From the NCBI RefSeq assembly GCF_033118175.1, contig NC_083696.1:37929001-37993000 (forward strand): DNA of 64,000 bases. The letters run 5' to 3'. The stretch is from Dama dama (lineage: Eukaryota > Chordata > Mammalia > Artiodactyla > Cervidae). A program made the translations under genes and the position numbers. The notes below the pieces were generated by a model. That model was not told where the DNA came from and ran no database searches. It saw nothing but the letters and a program-made list of their open reading frames with translations. Positions 10,268 to 19,700 of the stretch are shown piece after piece (within the stretch, counting starts at the first letter, position 1; every line of letters begins with the position of its first letter).

Positions 10268-10484
10268 AATTGTTGTTATTGTTTAGTTGCTAAGTCCTGT
10301 CCAACTCTTTTGTGACCCCGTGGATTGCAGACTGTTAGGCTCCTCTGTCCATGGGATTTTCCAGGCAAGAATACTAGAGTGGGTTGCCATTTCCTACTCC
10401 AGCAGATCTTTCTGACCCAGGGATTAAGCCTGAGTCTCCTGCATTGGCAGGAGGATTCCTTATCACTGAGACACCTGGGAAGCC
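10268..10484 (-). mobile_element. Bov-tA SINE, antisense, nested in L1M
   Basis: The reversed Bov-A body and head ('gagacacctgggaagccc') are clear. The L1M sequence resumes with 'tagaatattaccca', matching 'tggaata' on the left, so the duplicated target is short or mutated. Confidence 0.9.
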
Positions 10485-10836
10485 CATATAGAATATTACC
10501 CAGCTTTAAAAAGGAAGGAAATTCTGACACACACTACAGCATGGATGAACTTGAGGACATCATGCTAAGTGAAATAAACTAGTCACAAGAAAAGGCAAAT
10601 ATTGTATAATTCCACTTATTTAGAGTACCTAGAATAGTCAAATTCATAGAGACAGAAAGTAGAAGGATGACTATCTGGAGCTGCAAGGAGGGGGGAATGG
10701 AGAGCTAGAGTTTAGTGGGTACAGAGTTTTCATTCGGGAAGATGAAAAACCCCTGAGATGGATGGGGGTGATAACACATAACAATGTGAATGTACTTTGA
10801 TGCCACTGAACTATATGCTTAAAAATGGGGTGACAG

Positions 10837-11664
10837 CAATGAGGTACCATTACACGCCAGTCAGGATGGCTGCTATCCAAAAGTCTACAAGCAATAAATG
10901 CTGGAGAGGGTGTGGAGAAAAGGGAACCCTCTTACACTGTTGGTGGGAATGCAAACTAGTACAGCCGCTATGGAAAACAGTGTGGAGATTTCTTTAAAAA
11001 CTGGAAATAGAACTGCCATATGACCCAGCAATCCCACTTCTGGGCATACACACTGAGGAAACCAGAGCTGAAAGAGACACGTGCACCCCAATGTTCATCG
11101 CAGCACTGTTTATAATAGCCAGGACATGGAAGCAACCTAGATGCCCATCAGCAGATGAATGGATAAGGAAGCTGTGGTACATATACACCATGGAATATTA
11201 CTCAGCCATGAAAAAGAATTCATTTGAACCAGTCCTAATGAGATGGATGAAGCTGGAGCCCATTATACAGAGTGAAGTAAGCCAGAAAGATAAAGAACAT
11301 TACAGCATACTGACACATGTATATGGAATTTAGAAAGGTGATAACGATAACCCTATATGCAGAACAGAAAAAGAGACACAGAAATACAGAAGAGACTTTT
11401 GAACTTTGTGGGAGAATGTGAGGGTGGGATATTTCAAAAGAACAGCATGTATACTATCTATGGTGAAACAGATCACCAGCCCAGGTGGGATGCACGAGAC
11501 AAGTGCTCCGGTCTGGTGCACTGGGAAGACCCAGAGGAATCGGGTGGAGAGGGAGGTGGGAGGGGGGATCGGGATGGGGAATACATGTAAATCCATGGCT
11601 GATTCATATCAGTGTATGACAAAACCCACTGGAAAAAAAAATAATAATAATAAAAATTTAAAAA
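10837..11664 (+). mobile_element. Young L1 (L1-BT type), 5' truncated, with target duplication
   Basis: The copy starts inside ORF2 at the 'caatgaggtaccattacacg' block and runs through the ORF2 end, the 3' UTR and an A-rich tail. The exact 16-bp direct repeat 'aaaaatggggtgacag' at 10821-10836 and 11665-11680 is the target-site duplication. The target reads CTT/AAAAA, close to the L1 endonuclease preference. The host is the old L1M 3' end. Confidence 0.95.
10840..11333 (+). pseudogene. L1 ORF2 C-terminal end with an in-frame stop
   Basis: The frame encodes 'MRYHYTPVRMAAIQKSTS' and the Cys motif 'CWRGCGEKGTLLHCWWEC' (C-X3-C-X7-H-X4-C), then hits TAA at 10995-10997. The same frame reopens at once and ends normally as 'SILTHVYGI' at 11333. 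The stop is a single-base change of an AAA lysine codon found in the copy at 50 kb. The L1 copy at 22 kb has the same stop. Without endonuclease and reverse transcriptase domains it is inactive. Confidence 0.9.
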
Positions 11665-11773
11665 AAAAATGGGGTGACAGTAAATTTTATTTTACTACAA
11701 TTAAAATTAGCAAAAATAAATCTTAAATTTTAAAATAATAAATAAATATTAAATAGTTGGTAGAGGACTTAAA

Positions 11774-12027
11774 GGGCTTTCCTGGTAGCTCAGTGGTAAA
11801 GAATCTAACTGCCAATGCAGGAGACATAAGAGACTCGTGTTCGACCCTTGGGTGGGGAAGATCCCCTGGAGGAGGGCATGGCAATTCACTCCAGGATTCT
11901 TTTTTTTTTTTTTCACTCCAGGATTCTTGCCTGGAGAATCCCATGGACAGAGGAGCCTACCAGGCTGCAGTCCAAAGGGTCACAAAGAGTCAGGCATGAC
12001 TGAAGAGACTGAGCACGCACGCACACA
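11774..12027 (+). mobile_element. Bov-tA SINE with an internal T-run duplication
   Basis: The head 'gggctttcctggtagctcag' and the full Bov-A body are present. In the middle a 17-bp segment 'ttcactccaggattctt' occurs twice (11885-11901 and 11912-11928), separated by a T-run that brings the uninterrupted Ts to 14 (11900-11913). Removing one copy and the Ts restores a normal SINE. Confidence 0.93.
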
Positions 12028-12738
12028 AGGAGAGGCCAAAACCTGGAAGAGGCCGGCCAGCCTCCCCCACTGGAAGGTACATGTGCTAATTATATGTTGG
12101 TTGGTATATGCAAATTGGCTCTTGATAGGTGCTTGTTATAACAGTAAAGAAAAAGCTGTAGATTTCTAGAAGCCATCAAGTTCTCTTAAAGAGCTCATTT
12201 AGTTATTAAACTTGCAGCCTTTTAGAACTGAAAAGGACCTTCGAGATTATCTGCTGCAGACTCCTTCTTTTTACAGAGGGAGATCCAGAGACATTAAATC
12301 ACTTGACAAGGTCACACAGCTAATTAGCCACAGAGTTAGGATGAAAACCCAGGTCTCTTGACTCTTAATCTACTTTCCTTCCCTCCACATACTTCTCATT
12401 TGTAACTTTTAAGAGTCACAGGTTTAAATTAGAAAGGGAGCAATCTGTGACCAATCCCGTGACGAACAGTAGAATTTCTCCCCTCAGCTGATACGGACTT
12501 TGATTCTGAGACTAGTTCACTATTTGTCTGTGATTGTTTCATTTCATTTTATAAAACTGAGGAGAGACGATCTTCCAATTGTCAGTAGGATTGCTTTTAA
12601 GTCTCAGTATGGGCTGTTCTATATCTATATGACATGTGTTCCATGTTTGTGTGACTGTGGAAAGCTGGGTTGCAAATGTCTGTGTGTGCACTGTGCATAG
12701 TCATCTTGTGTACCTAGGTGACGACACAGTTTTGTGTC
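12028..12738. other. Single-copy interval with one MIR
   Basis: 12225-12385 holds an antisense MIR-type block ('cttctttttacagaggg', 'cttgacaaggtcacacagct', 'aacccaggtctcttgactc'). Otherwise I see neither repeats nor a gene. Confidence 0.5.
12225..12385 (-). mobile_element. MIR SINE, antisense
   Basis: The blocks 'ttacagagggagatccagag', 'aaggtcacacagctaattag' and 'ggatgaaaacccaggtctct' are in reversed MIR order. Confidence 0.72.
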
Positions 12739-12764
12739 TATGTTGTTGACACAAACAACATAGT
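12739..12764. repeat. Perfect 10-bp inverted repeat, 6-base loop
   Basis: CTATGTTGTT (12739-12748), the loop GACACA, and AACAACATAG (12755-12764). It lies exactly at the left edge of an LTR-like block. Confidence 0.75.
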
Positions 12765-12769
12765 TTGTG

Positions 12770-13258
12770 TGCCCAACACATAGTGAGGCCAAACAAACCA
12801 AAATATCGGAGTTTGGAGCAGAAAAGGCTTATTGCAGAGCCAAGCAAGGAGAATGGGCAGCTTACACTCAGAAGACCTCAATGGCTTTCAGGAAAGAGTT
12901 TTTAAAAGCAAAATTTGGGGGAAAGTTTTCAAGTTGTATGACTTCCTCTGTTTGGTTATGTGAGATAACAAGGTGATATTCCAAGAATCTCAATCATCAG
13001 CCTTCTGGTTCCAACCAGGCTGGGGTTTCAGTCTCTCAACAGTTATCCTCCTCCACCTGAGTAGGAGCTTTAGTTCCTGCAGAACTCACAAATATATATC
13101 AGGTTGTTATGTGTGTCCCTTCAAGAGGAACTCGGACTCTGCTTTATCCCTGAATTATTATTTCTTGACTGTTTTCCCTTTGTTTCTGCACTTCCTCACT
13201 TCCCTAATTAGTAACTGCTTGAATCCACTCTTCGGAACTCAAGGAAAGGTCTAAGAGG
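12770..13258 (-). mobile_element. LTR-like fragment of an endogenous retrovirus family, antisense
   Basis: Read on the minus strand the right half has an R/U5-like layout: a degenerate polyadenylation signal (AATAAG) at about 12830, then 'ccttttctgctccaaactcc' and a 'ggcctcacta' block. There is no internal gene and no paired LTR, so at most this is a solo LTR. I infer the class from general appearance only. Ends and target duplication were not found. Confidence 0.4.
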
Positions 13259-13286
13259 TATGATAGCCTTTGATGCAGCATCCACC

Positions 13287-13361
13287 GGGTTGGCCAAATA
13301 CGTGTTCAAATTTTTCCATACCATCTTATGGAAAAATCCAAACAAACTATTTGGCTAACCC
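13287..13361. mobile_element. Palindromic mariner-type MITE
   Basis: Left arm 'gggttggccaaatacgtg' and right arm 'ctatttggctaaccc' are inverted copies, and the centre reads 'tttttccata ... tatggaaaaa'. It matches the short ruminant mariner-derived MITE family with 'gggttggccaaaaagttcg'-like ends. It has no coding capacity. The left flanking TA is decayed; 'aata' follows on the right. Confidence 0.75.
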
Positions 13362-13852
13362 AATAAAAGAGCCTGAGAAATCCACCCATAAGAAAATGTG
13401 CCTAATTTTATAGAACCCAACATTTCTCCAAATTAGTTGAACACAGAGCCTTTTTAAATGAACATTTTAGGCACATAAATGGAGAAAACCACCCTAGACT
13501 CCATCTACATTGTCACTTGGCTTTTTAAGAACAAGGACATTTTGCTAATAGAAGTTGGCCCTAGACCTGAATTGTTGCAAACACAGGATGGAAGAAGAAA
13601 TAAGTGGGAATGGGGGGGATCACTGAGAAGAAGTGTCTGTCCAGTTCTACTCCTAATCCTGTTAGTCTTGAAACTGAGCAGAAGTCTTTCTGTTCCCTGT
13701 TTCTTGACTCCAGCCTCCATGACCTTCCCTGAGCTCCAAAGGGCAGATTCAAAGAGTTGCTAATCCAAGAAGGGAAGGGACGCAAAAACAAGGGAGGGGC
13801 AGCCAGGAAACAATAGTGAAGACTTGGGGTAGGGTCCTGGTTCCACCTCAGT
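13362..13852. other. Unassigned interval between MITE and BovB
   Basis: No gene is recognised. The last 110 bases ('gagttgctaatccaagaagg' onward) may belong to the LTR-like block that reappears at 14325, which would make the BovB a later insertion into it. A 94-codon open frame (13479-13763) has no domain. Confidence 0.35.
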
Positions 13853-13854
13853 AT

Positions 13855-14310
13855 GGTTCACTTCAGTCTAGTCACTCAGTGTCCAACTCTTTGCGACCCC
13901 ATGGACTGCATGCAGCACACCAGGCTTCCCTGTCCATCACCAACTCCCAGAGCTTGATCAAATTCATGTCCATACAGTCAGTGATGCCATCCAACCATCT
14001 CATTCTCTGTCGTCCCCTTCTCCTCCTGCCTTCAATCTTTCATAGCATCAGGGTCTTTTCCAATGAGTCAGTTCCTCTCATCAGGTGACCCGAGTATTAG
14101 AGTTTCAGCTTCAGCATCAGTCCTTCCAATGAATATTCAGGGTTGATCTCCTTTAGGATGGACTGGTTGGATCTCCTTGCAGTCCAAGGGACTCTCAAGA
14201 GTCTTCTCCAATAGCACAGTTCAAAAGCATCAATTCTTAGGTACTCAGCTTTCTTTATGGTCCAACTCTTACATCCATACATGACTACTGGAAAAACCAT
14301 AGCTTTGACG
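13855..14310 (-). mobile_element. BovB LINE 3' part, antisense
   Basis: The reversed BovB end is clear ('gtccaactctttgcgacccc', 'gtgatgccatccaaccatct', 'ggatctccttgcagtccaag', 'actggaaaaaccatagcttt'). A 67-codon minus-strand remnant (14097-14300) encodes 'MVFPVVMYGCKSWTIKKAE'. There is no catalytic domain. Confidence 0.92.
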
Positions 14311-14324
14311 ATGAGGTCTAAATT

Positions 14325-14700
14325 TCTTTCACTTTAAGAGATACATATAACAATGCTTTTAAGCTGTTAGATGTCAGCATTCTCCATATCAGAGAAAGAT
14401 CACATGAGGCTACATTAAAGGAACCAGAGAAGCTCATCAACAAGATTATCTGAGACCAGGTTTGAGGAGTTCAGGCCTTGCACACACCCTAATCTTATCA
14501 GCAACCCCACCCTTGAACAACTGCTATGAAACTCCCCATCAAATCCTCCCAGGTGGGGATACACAGTTTTTCAGGGCAGGAGTCCACTGTGTCCCCTTTT
14601 GCCTGGCAAAACAATAAAGCTATTCTTTTCTGCTTCACCCAAACTCATCTCCAAGATTTGATTCAGCACCAGTGCCCAGAGGCCAAGCTTTCATTATCAG
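14325..14700 (+). mobile_element. LTR-like fragment with an intact AATAAA
   Basis: The layout is that of an LTR 3' half: a conserved AATAAA at 14613-14618, then 'gctattcttttctgcttcac' and 'tttgattcagcaccagtgcc'. It looks like the R/U5 part of an ERV1-type LTR, but I infer this from appearance only. No internal viral gene is present. The 5' part may lie before the BovB insertion. Confidence 0.45.
14613..14618 (+). promoter_or_regulatory. Polyadenylation signal AATAAA in LTR-like block
   Basis: The hexamer is canonical and sits at the expected place, upstream of the presumed R/U5 boundary. Use in living cells is unknown. Confidence 0.45.
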
Positions 14701-15462
14701 TCCTATGAGCCAGCCAATGGCCTTCATAGGCCCTTCCTTCCTTGTAGACCCTTTAATGGGTTCCCCTGAATCCCAGCCTTCTTGCTTGGACTTGATGCTC
14801 TAGACTTCTCTGTTCTATCCTAGCCTATTTAAGATGTAGATCCCATTTCTTCTTGGATGAGACCCAGTAGGCAAAGGTCAATCTTCCCTCCTTACTCTCA
14901 GGATCCATGAGACCCTGCAGGTGTGGGAAAGAAAGCCTGGCATCATTATAGCCTATCAGGGCATCCCGTTGTCTGGCCCCAGTGTTTACTCAATTTTTAT
15001 GATGACAAAAATGCAAACTCTTGCTTTCCTCTAATTTGTTTCTATGTGGCTTTTTGAGAAGGCCTCAAACCTCGGCCTGGGGTTCACATCCTTCAGCTAC
15101 TTGTGCTCACCTTCCAGAACCCCTCAGTGGCTGTTGATGGGGGGATAAAGGGCAATAGATCACCGCACTTTGTCCACAACCACTTCCCTTGGCCTGACAA
15201 CACTGCCACCCACAGTTGGGTCCTCAACTGGGGAGGTGTCATCTGAACGCAGACCTGAACATGTCCCCTGCAGCCCTCATTCCTTCACCAGAGATCCCCC
15301 TGTCCCCTCCTACAGATTCACAGTTACCCAGAGGTTCACAGAGCACAGATGGCTTTTGGGGGTCACACTTGTTGGAAGAGGGCAGGCCCTCTCCTCCCAC
15401 GCCTTTTCTGAGGTCCCACAGCACAGTCAAGATGTTTTTGCATATACACCTCTTGGTGGTTG
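14701..15462. other. Single-copy interval
   Basis: No repeat and no gene are recognised. Overlapping frames at 15170-15521 of up to 101 codons lack domains and continue into a SINE, so I do not call them genes. Confidence 0.45.
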
Positions 15463-15672
15463 GTGGTGATGATTTAGTTGCTAAGTCATGTCTGACTCTC
15501 CTGAAATCCCATGGTCTGTAGCCCAGCCAAGCTCCTCTGTCCATGAGATTTCCCCAGGCAAGAATACTGGGGTGGGTTGCCATTTTCTCCTCCAGGGAAT
15601 CTTCCCAACCCAGGGATCAAATCCACGTCTCCTGCTTGGCAAGTGGATTCTTTACCACTGAGCCACCTGCGT
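15463..15672 (-). mobile_element. Bov-tA SINE, antisense
   Basis: The reversed body ('agctcctctgtccatgagat', 'ggggtgggttgccattttct') and head ('ccactgagccacctgc') are present. Confidence 0.92.
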
Positions 15673-15706
15673 ACACTTCTACAAAGTGGGTCTTGCTAAT
15701 CTTGTT

Positions 15707-15760
15707 GTGAAAGTGAAAAGTGAAATTGAAGTCACTCAGTTGCGTCCAACTCTTTGCAAA
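15707..15760 (-). mobile_element. Bov-A fragment, antisense
   Basis: Only the reversed terminal part is present: 'gtgaaagtgaaaagtgaaat' then 'gtcactcagttgcgtccaac'. It lies 35 bases beyond the preceding SINE and may be a separate truncated insertion. Confidence 0.7.
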
Positions 15761-17041
15761 AATTGAAAACATAATGAGTTGAAACACACATAGGTGGTTG
15801 TGGTGGAACTGCCTAAACACCCTGATTCCAAATGTCACTCTCACTTCAAGACACTAAGCTGTAGACAGTAACACAACCGCCTGTGACAGGATCTTGTCAG
15901 CCAGGGTTCCAGAATGCTAAATGCATCAGGATACAGAGTTCCAGCCTGCTAAATGCATCAGGATGCAGAGCACCATCCCCATGTTTCCTACTCCTAAGCT
16001 GATTCTAAGCAGAGGGAGCCACTGTCTGCTTATCATGAGAGACTTTCAAGCTGGCAGAATGACCTCCCAAGAGAAATCCAGGGGATCCCCACTGACTTGT
16101 GCATTTAAAGTGACTTAGATGTACCTTCCAGAAATATTCCACGGGAACGAATCTGTAACAGGTAAAGAGAGATACAACCGAAATGGTTTTCCCAAACTCA
16201 CATGTCTGTTGTTACGTTCCTCCTGGGGAAAAGGGGCAGGGAAACCAGAACAGATTTGGGGATAGGTTGGTCTAATTCTTTTTATTTCCTCATTATAGAA
16301 GTTGTCTAGTTGTAAGTCAGTGGAGAGATACCACTGCTAATTGCCAGGAGAGGAACTTGTTCACCGCTGTGCTAACCTTTCCACATGTCAATTTTGGAGA
16401 AGAAATTCAAGGTGAGGATGACTTTCAAGCCCAGAGAAGGAAAAGGGTTAGTCCCCCATGGTGGATGGGAAGGGCAATTTGTTTCTGTTAAGATAACCTT
16501 GGGTTTGCAAATAATTTTTCCTGTAATTTAGAGAACTCAAAAATTTCCCATCATTCTCATTTCAATAAGCTTTCACAAGAAGGAAAGAAAGGAGTGGAGT
16601 CAAGGTCAATGATGTGGGAGCAGCCCATGGCCCTGTGTTGGCAATGTGAATATATCACTTCTATCCAGATGGGAAAACATGTGAGGTCCTATATATTCTT
16701 AAAACTATCTCTTTCCTCAATGCCATCAGCAGCCTCTCTTTTGTTTTCCAAAGCTGAATATAACTTATCTTTTAGTGTAATTTCTTTATTTCTAAATAAA
16801 CAAAAACCAAGAGTAGGAGTTTCCATGTATGGCCAAGAAACATAAAGACATAAAGGCAACAGTTTAGACCCACTTCCCACATTGACTCAAGGGGTGACAC
16901 TGGGCCAGTCATTTAATGCCTCTGATTATAGAAATTTCACCTCCAAGGTGTGGGGAATTTATTATCCACCTCCATATATGTTATGGGGTCCCCTGATTTG
17001 CAGATGCAAAGTAACAAGAGTTAGTGTTATCAGGTAACTTA
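15761..17041. other. Single-copy interval
   Basis: About 1.3 kb is free of recognised repeats apart from a two-copy 32-bp tandem repeat (15907-15970). Open frames of 60-83 codons show no domain. No gene is called. Confidence 0.5.
15907..15970. repeat. 32-bp tandem duplication, two copies
   Basis: The units 15907-15938 and 15939-15970 share 'tgctaaatgcatcaggat' and differ at three bases, so the duplication is moderately old. Confidence 0.9.
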
Positions 17042-17145
17042 CCTGGAGAAGGAAATGGCAACACACTCCAGTATTTCTTGCCTGGAAAATTCTATGGACA
17101 GAGGAGCCTAACAGGCTACAGTCCCTGGGGTCGCAAAGACTGAGC
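17042..17145 (+). mobile_element. Bov-A SINE unit
   Basis: 'ggagaaggaaatggcaacac', 'actccagtatttcttgcctg', 'gacagaggagcctaacagg' and 'ggggtcgcaaagactgagca' form the Bov-A body without the tRNA-like head. Confidence 0.88.
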
Positions 17146-17194
17146 ACACATGTCACAGATGCACTTGCTAAATGCAAAACATACATCAGCCATG

Positions 17195-17930
17195 TGGACA
17201 AGGTGGGGGAAGGGGAAGGTGGGGTAGATGGGAGAGTAGCCCTGACATATACACACTACTGTGCGTAGAATAGACAGCTAGTGAGAACCTGCTGTGTAGC
17301 GCAGGGCGCTCAGCTCCATGCTCTGAGAGGACCTACAGGGGTGGGATGGGGAGAATAGGAGGGAGATCTAAGAGGAAAGCTATGTATGAGCACATATGGC
17401 TGATTCATGTTGTTGTACAGCAGAAACCAACACAACACTGAAAAGCAGCTATTGTTCAGTCCGTAAGTCACGTCCAACTCTTTGCGACCCTATGAACTGC
17501 CGCACTCCAGGCTTCCCTGTCCTTCACCATCTCCCGGAGTTTGCTCAACCTCCTGTCCATTAAGTCAGTAATGCCATCCAACCACCTCATCCTCTGTCGC
17601 CCCCTACTCCTCTTGCCCTCAATCTTTCCCAGCATCAGAGTCTTTTCCAACAAGTCTTTTCTAAAGCTTCAGCTTCGGCATCAGCCCTTCCAATGAATAT
17701 TCAGGGTTGACTTCCTTTAGGATTGACTGTTTTGATCTCCTTGCTGTCCAAGGAATTTTCAAGAGTCTTCTCCAGTACCACAGTTCAAAAGCATCAATTC
17801 TTCAGTGCTCAGCCTTCTTTATGGTCCAACTCTCAACATCTGTTTATTACTATTTAAGTCAAACCTTAGCTTTGACTGTATGGACCTTTGTCAGCAAAGC
17901 AACTATAATTCAATTAAAGAAAAAAAAAGT
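17195..17930 (+). mobile_element. L1 3' UTR end, split by BovB
   Basis: The L1 terminal blocks 'gaacctgctgtgtagcgcag', 'ggggtgggatggggagaata' and 'gctgattcatgttgttgtac' are followed by BovB. The tail resumes at 17896 with 'aaagcaactataattcaatt' and an A-run. The order shows the BovB came later. Confidence 0.85.
17453..17895 (-). mobile_element. BovB LINE 3' part, antisense, nested in L1 tail
   Basis: The reversed BovB end runs from 'gttcagtccgtaagtcacg' to 'ggacctttgtcagc'. The flanks 'aaagcagctat' (17442-17452) and 'aaagcaactat' (17896-17906) are an 11-bp target duplication with one mismatch. Confidence 0.9.
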
Positions 17931-17964
17931 CAGCTCAGTTAATCCATGCAAAGGTGCAACCAGA

Positions 17965-18090
17965 AAGGAGTTATTATCCCCACCCTACAGAAGGAAACTG
18001 AGGCTTAAAGAGGGGAAGAGTCATGCCAAAGTGCTTTGACAGGTTTAAGGAGCTATAATCAAATAAAAGGCATTACTATCATTACTATTA
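17965..18090 (-). mobile_element. MIR-type fragment, antisense
   Basis: 'gttattatccccaccctaca' and 'aggaaactgaggcttaaaga' are the reversed MIR core. The remainder is diverged. Confidence 0.65.
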
Positions 18091-18111
18091 TCTTTAGGTC
18101 TGTCAACTCAC

Positions 18112-18472
18112 AGTTCAGTTCAGTTCAGTCGCTCAGTCGTGTCTCACTCTTTGCGACCCCATGAATCGCAGCACGCCAGGCCTCCCTGTCCATCACCAAC
18201 TCCCGGAGTTTACTCAAACTCATGTCCATCAAGTCGGTGATGCCATCCAGCCATCTCATCCTCTGTCATCCCCTTCTCCTCCTGCCCCCAATCCCTCCCA
18301 GCATCAGGGTCTTTTCCAATGAGTCAACTCTTCACATGAGGTGGCCAAAGTATTGGAGTTTCAGCTTCAGCATCAGTCCTTCCAATGAACACCCAGGACT
18401 CATCTCCTTTAGGATGGACTGGTTGGATCTCCTTGCAGTCCAGGGACTCTGAAGAGTCTTGTCCAACACTAT
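18112..18472 (-). mobile_element. BovB LINE 3' end, antisense
   Basis: It starts with three tandem 'cagtt' units of the BovB terminus and contains 'ccaggcctccctgtccatca', 'cccagcatcagggtcttttc' and 'ggatctccttgcagtcc'. It is truncated at 'gagtcttgtccaacacta'. Confidence 0.92.
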
Positions 18473-19110
18473 CAACTCTAAATGGGTCTAAAAAATAAGA
18501 ATTAAATATTGAATAAAACACAGCTTTAAAACATAAATTACACCAGCCTGGGGAACCAATAAAACACTCAGTCTTTGGGGGAAATACTGCAAAGTTAAGG
18601 GAGGTTTCCTGTGTTCATTCTTTTATTCTTGGCACTAGGACACAATAATGAACAAAACAGGTCCCCAAACTCTCTGCCCTGATGGAGCTTCCATTCCTGG
18701 GGTGGACACAGAGATGAACACATACATTATTGGAAAACAGAGTATGTCGGATGATGACAGAAGCGAAGGATAAAAGCACAGTGGGAAAGGGGATGGGGAA
18801 CTGCAAGTTGAATACATGGTCAGGGAAGGTCTTGCTAAGAAGGCGCCACACTGTCACCTTGGAGGTGACAAGATGTGATGCGCACTGACGTTGGGGGAGA
18901 GCCTTCCGGGCATCCTTGAGACCAAAGGATGAGGCCCCTGCTCTTCCTCACTCACTTACTGTCCTGGGACAGTCCGGAGGGCGAGTCCACACCACTGGCT
19001 TGTTCTGAGAATGCTGTGAGTGGTCATAGGAAGAAACACAGTTCATCCACTAAAATGCCCAACCTCACCTGGAAAGCTTTTTTTTTCTTGCCCTAGTATT
19101 CTTTTTCTTT
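18473..19110. other. Mostly single-copy interval with an ancient repeat
   Basis: 18610-18720 ('ggacacaataatgaacaaaa', 'ctctctgccctgatggagct', 'cattcctggggtgga') belongs to a widespread old mammalian repeat of MIR/L2 type. Nothing else is recognised. Confidence 0.45.
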
Positions 19111-19111
19111 T

Positions 19112-19290
19112 TTAATAATTATTTATTTTTGGCTGTGTGGGGTCTTAGCTGCAGCACGCAGGCTCTCTTGCGGTCAGTGGGCTTTGCTGCCCCATGGCAC
19201 GCGGGATCTTGGTTCCCCAAGCGGGGATCAAACCCACATCCTCTGCATTGGTAGGCAGATTCCCAACCACTGGACCACCAGGGAAGGCCC
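19112..19290 (-). mobile_element. CHR-1 type SINE, antisense
   Basis: 'tttatttttggctgtgtggg', 'gtcttagctgcagcacgcag', 'gcgggatcttggttcccc' and 'actggaccaccagggaaggc' form a reversed CHR SINE with its A-tail on the left. Confidence 0.9.
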
Positions 19291-19584
19291 TTGCCCTAGC
19301 TTCCTTAATACAGATATCAACCCATCGTCTTACACAGAGAGGCTAACAGTCCCTGTCTGAAAAGCCCCCAAATGCAAATGACTCCCCTCTGGAATCCCAT
19401 TTCAAAGGCGCCTACAAGAAACAAACATTGCTTTAAGAATACGCAGGAACTGCCAAGTTTTTCCTGCAGCGCTCTGATGTCTACAAAATTGAGTGGAAGA
19501 GCGTGCCCTTAGGGGCTGACAAGCTACCCTTGGAGACTCTGTTGCTAGGCAGGGTAACCTGCTTTCAAACCCAAGCATTTCTGT

Positions 19585-19700
19585 TCCCCTCGGAATGCCT
19601 AACCAGACGCTCCCAGCCCCTCGGCAGCCCGGGTGTCCCGCGAACCGCAGAGCCACGGTAGGGGCCACCTCGCTCCCGCGCTTCCCTGCGCCGCCCCTTC
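19585..19700. promoter_or_regulatory. Small CpG cluster, possible promoter or enhancer
   Basis: I count about 13 CpG dinucleotides in roughly 115 bases ('cccgcgaaccgcag', 'ctcgctcccgcgcttccctg', 'cgccgcc'). The surrounding kilobases hold few. A consensus 5' splice donor 'gaag|gtaagt' follows at 19808/19809. A short unmethylated regulatory element or a noncoding first exon is possible. It is too short for a classical CpG island. Confidence 0.3.

Larger units (their letters stand above)
9925..11745 (+). mobile_element. Old L1M 3' end, host for two nested insertions
   Basis: Diverged L1 ORF2 end and 3' UTR blocks run from 'gtcagtgaggatatggaaaa' through 'tttaaaaaggaaggaaattc', 'catgctaagtgaaataaact', 'attccacttatttagag' and 'gatggatgggggtgataac' to 'gccactgaactatatgctt'. 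A Bov-tA copy (10268-10484) and a young L1 (10837-11664) interrupt it. The last part of the tail continues after the second insertion (11681-11745). Confidence 0.85.

Noticed and set aside
12770..14700. A complete endogenous retrovirus between the two LTR-like blocks
   Set aside because: The blocks are in opposite orientation and no gag, pol or env-like sequence lies between them.
15170..15521. Overlapping open frames of about 100 codons
   Set aside because: They run into an antisense Bov-tA SINE and have no domain.
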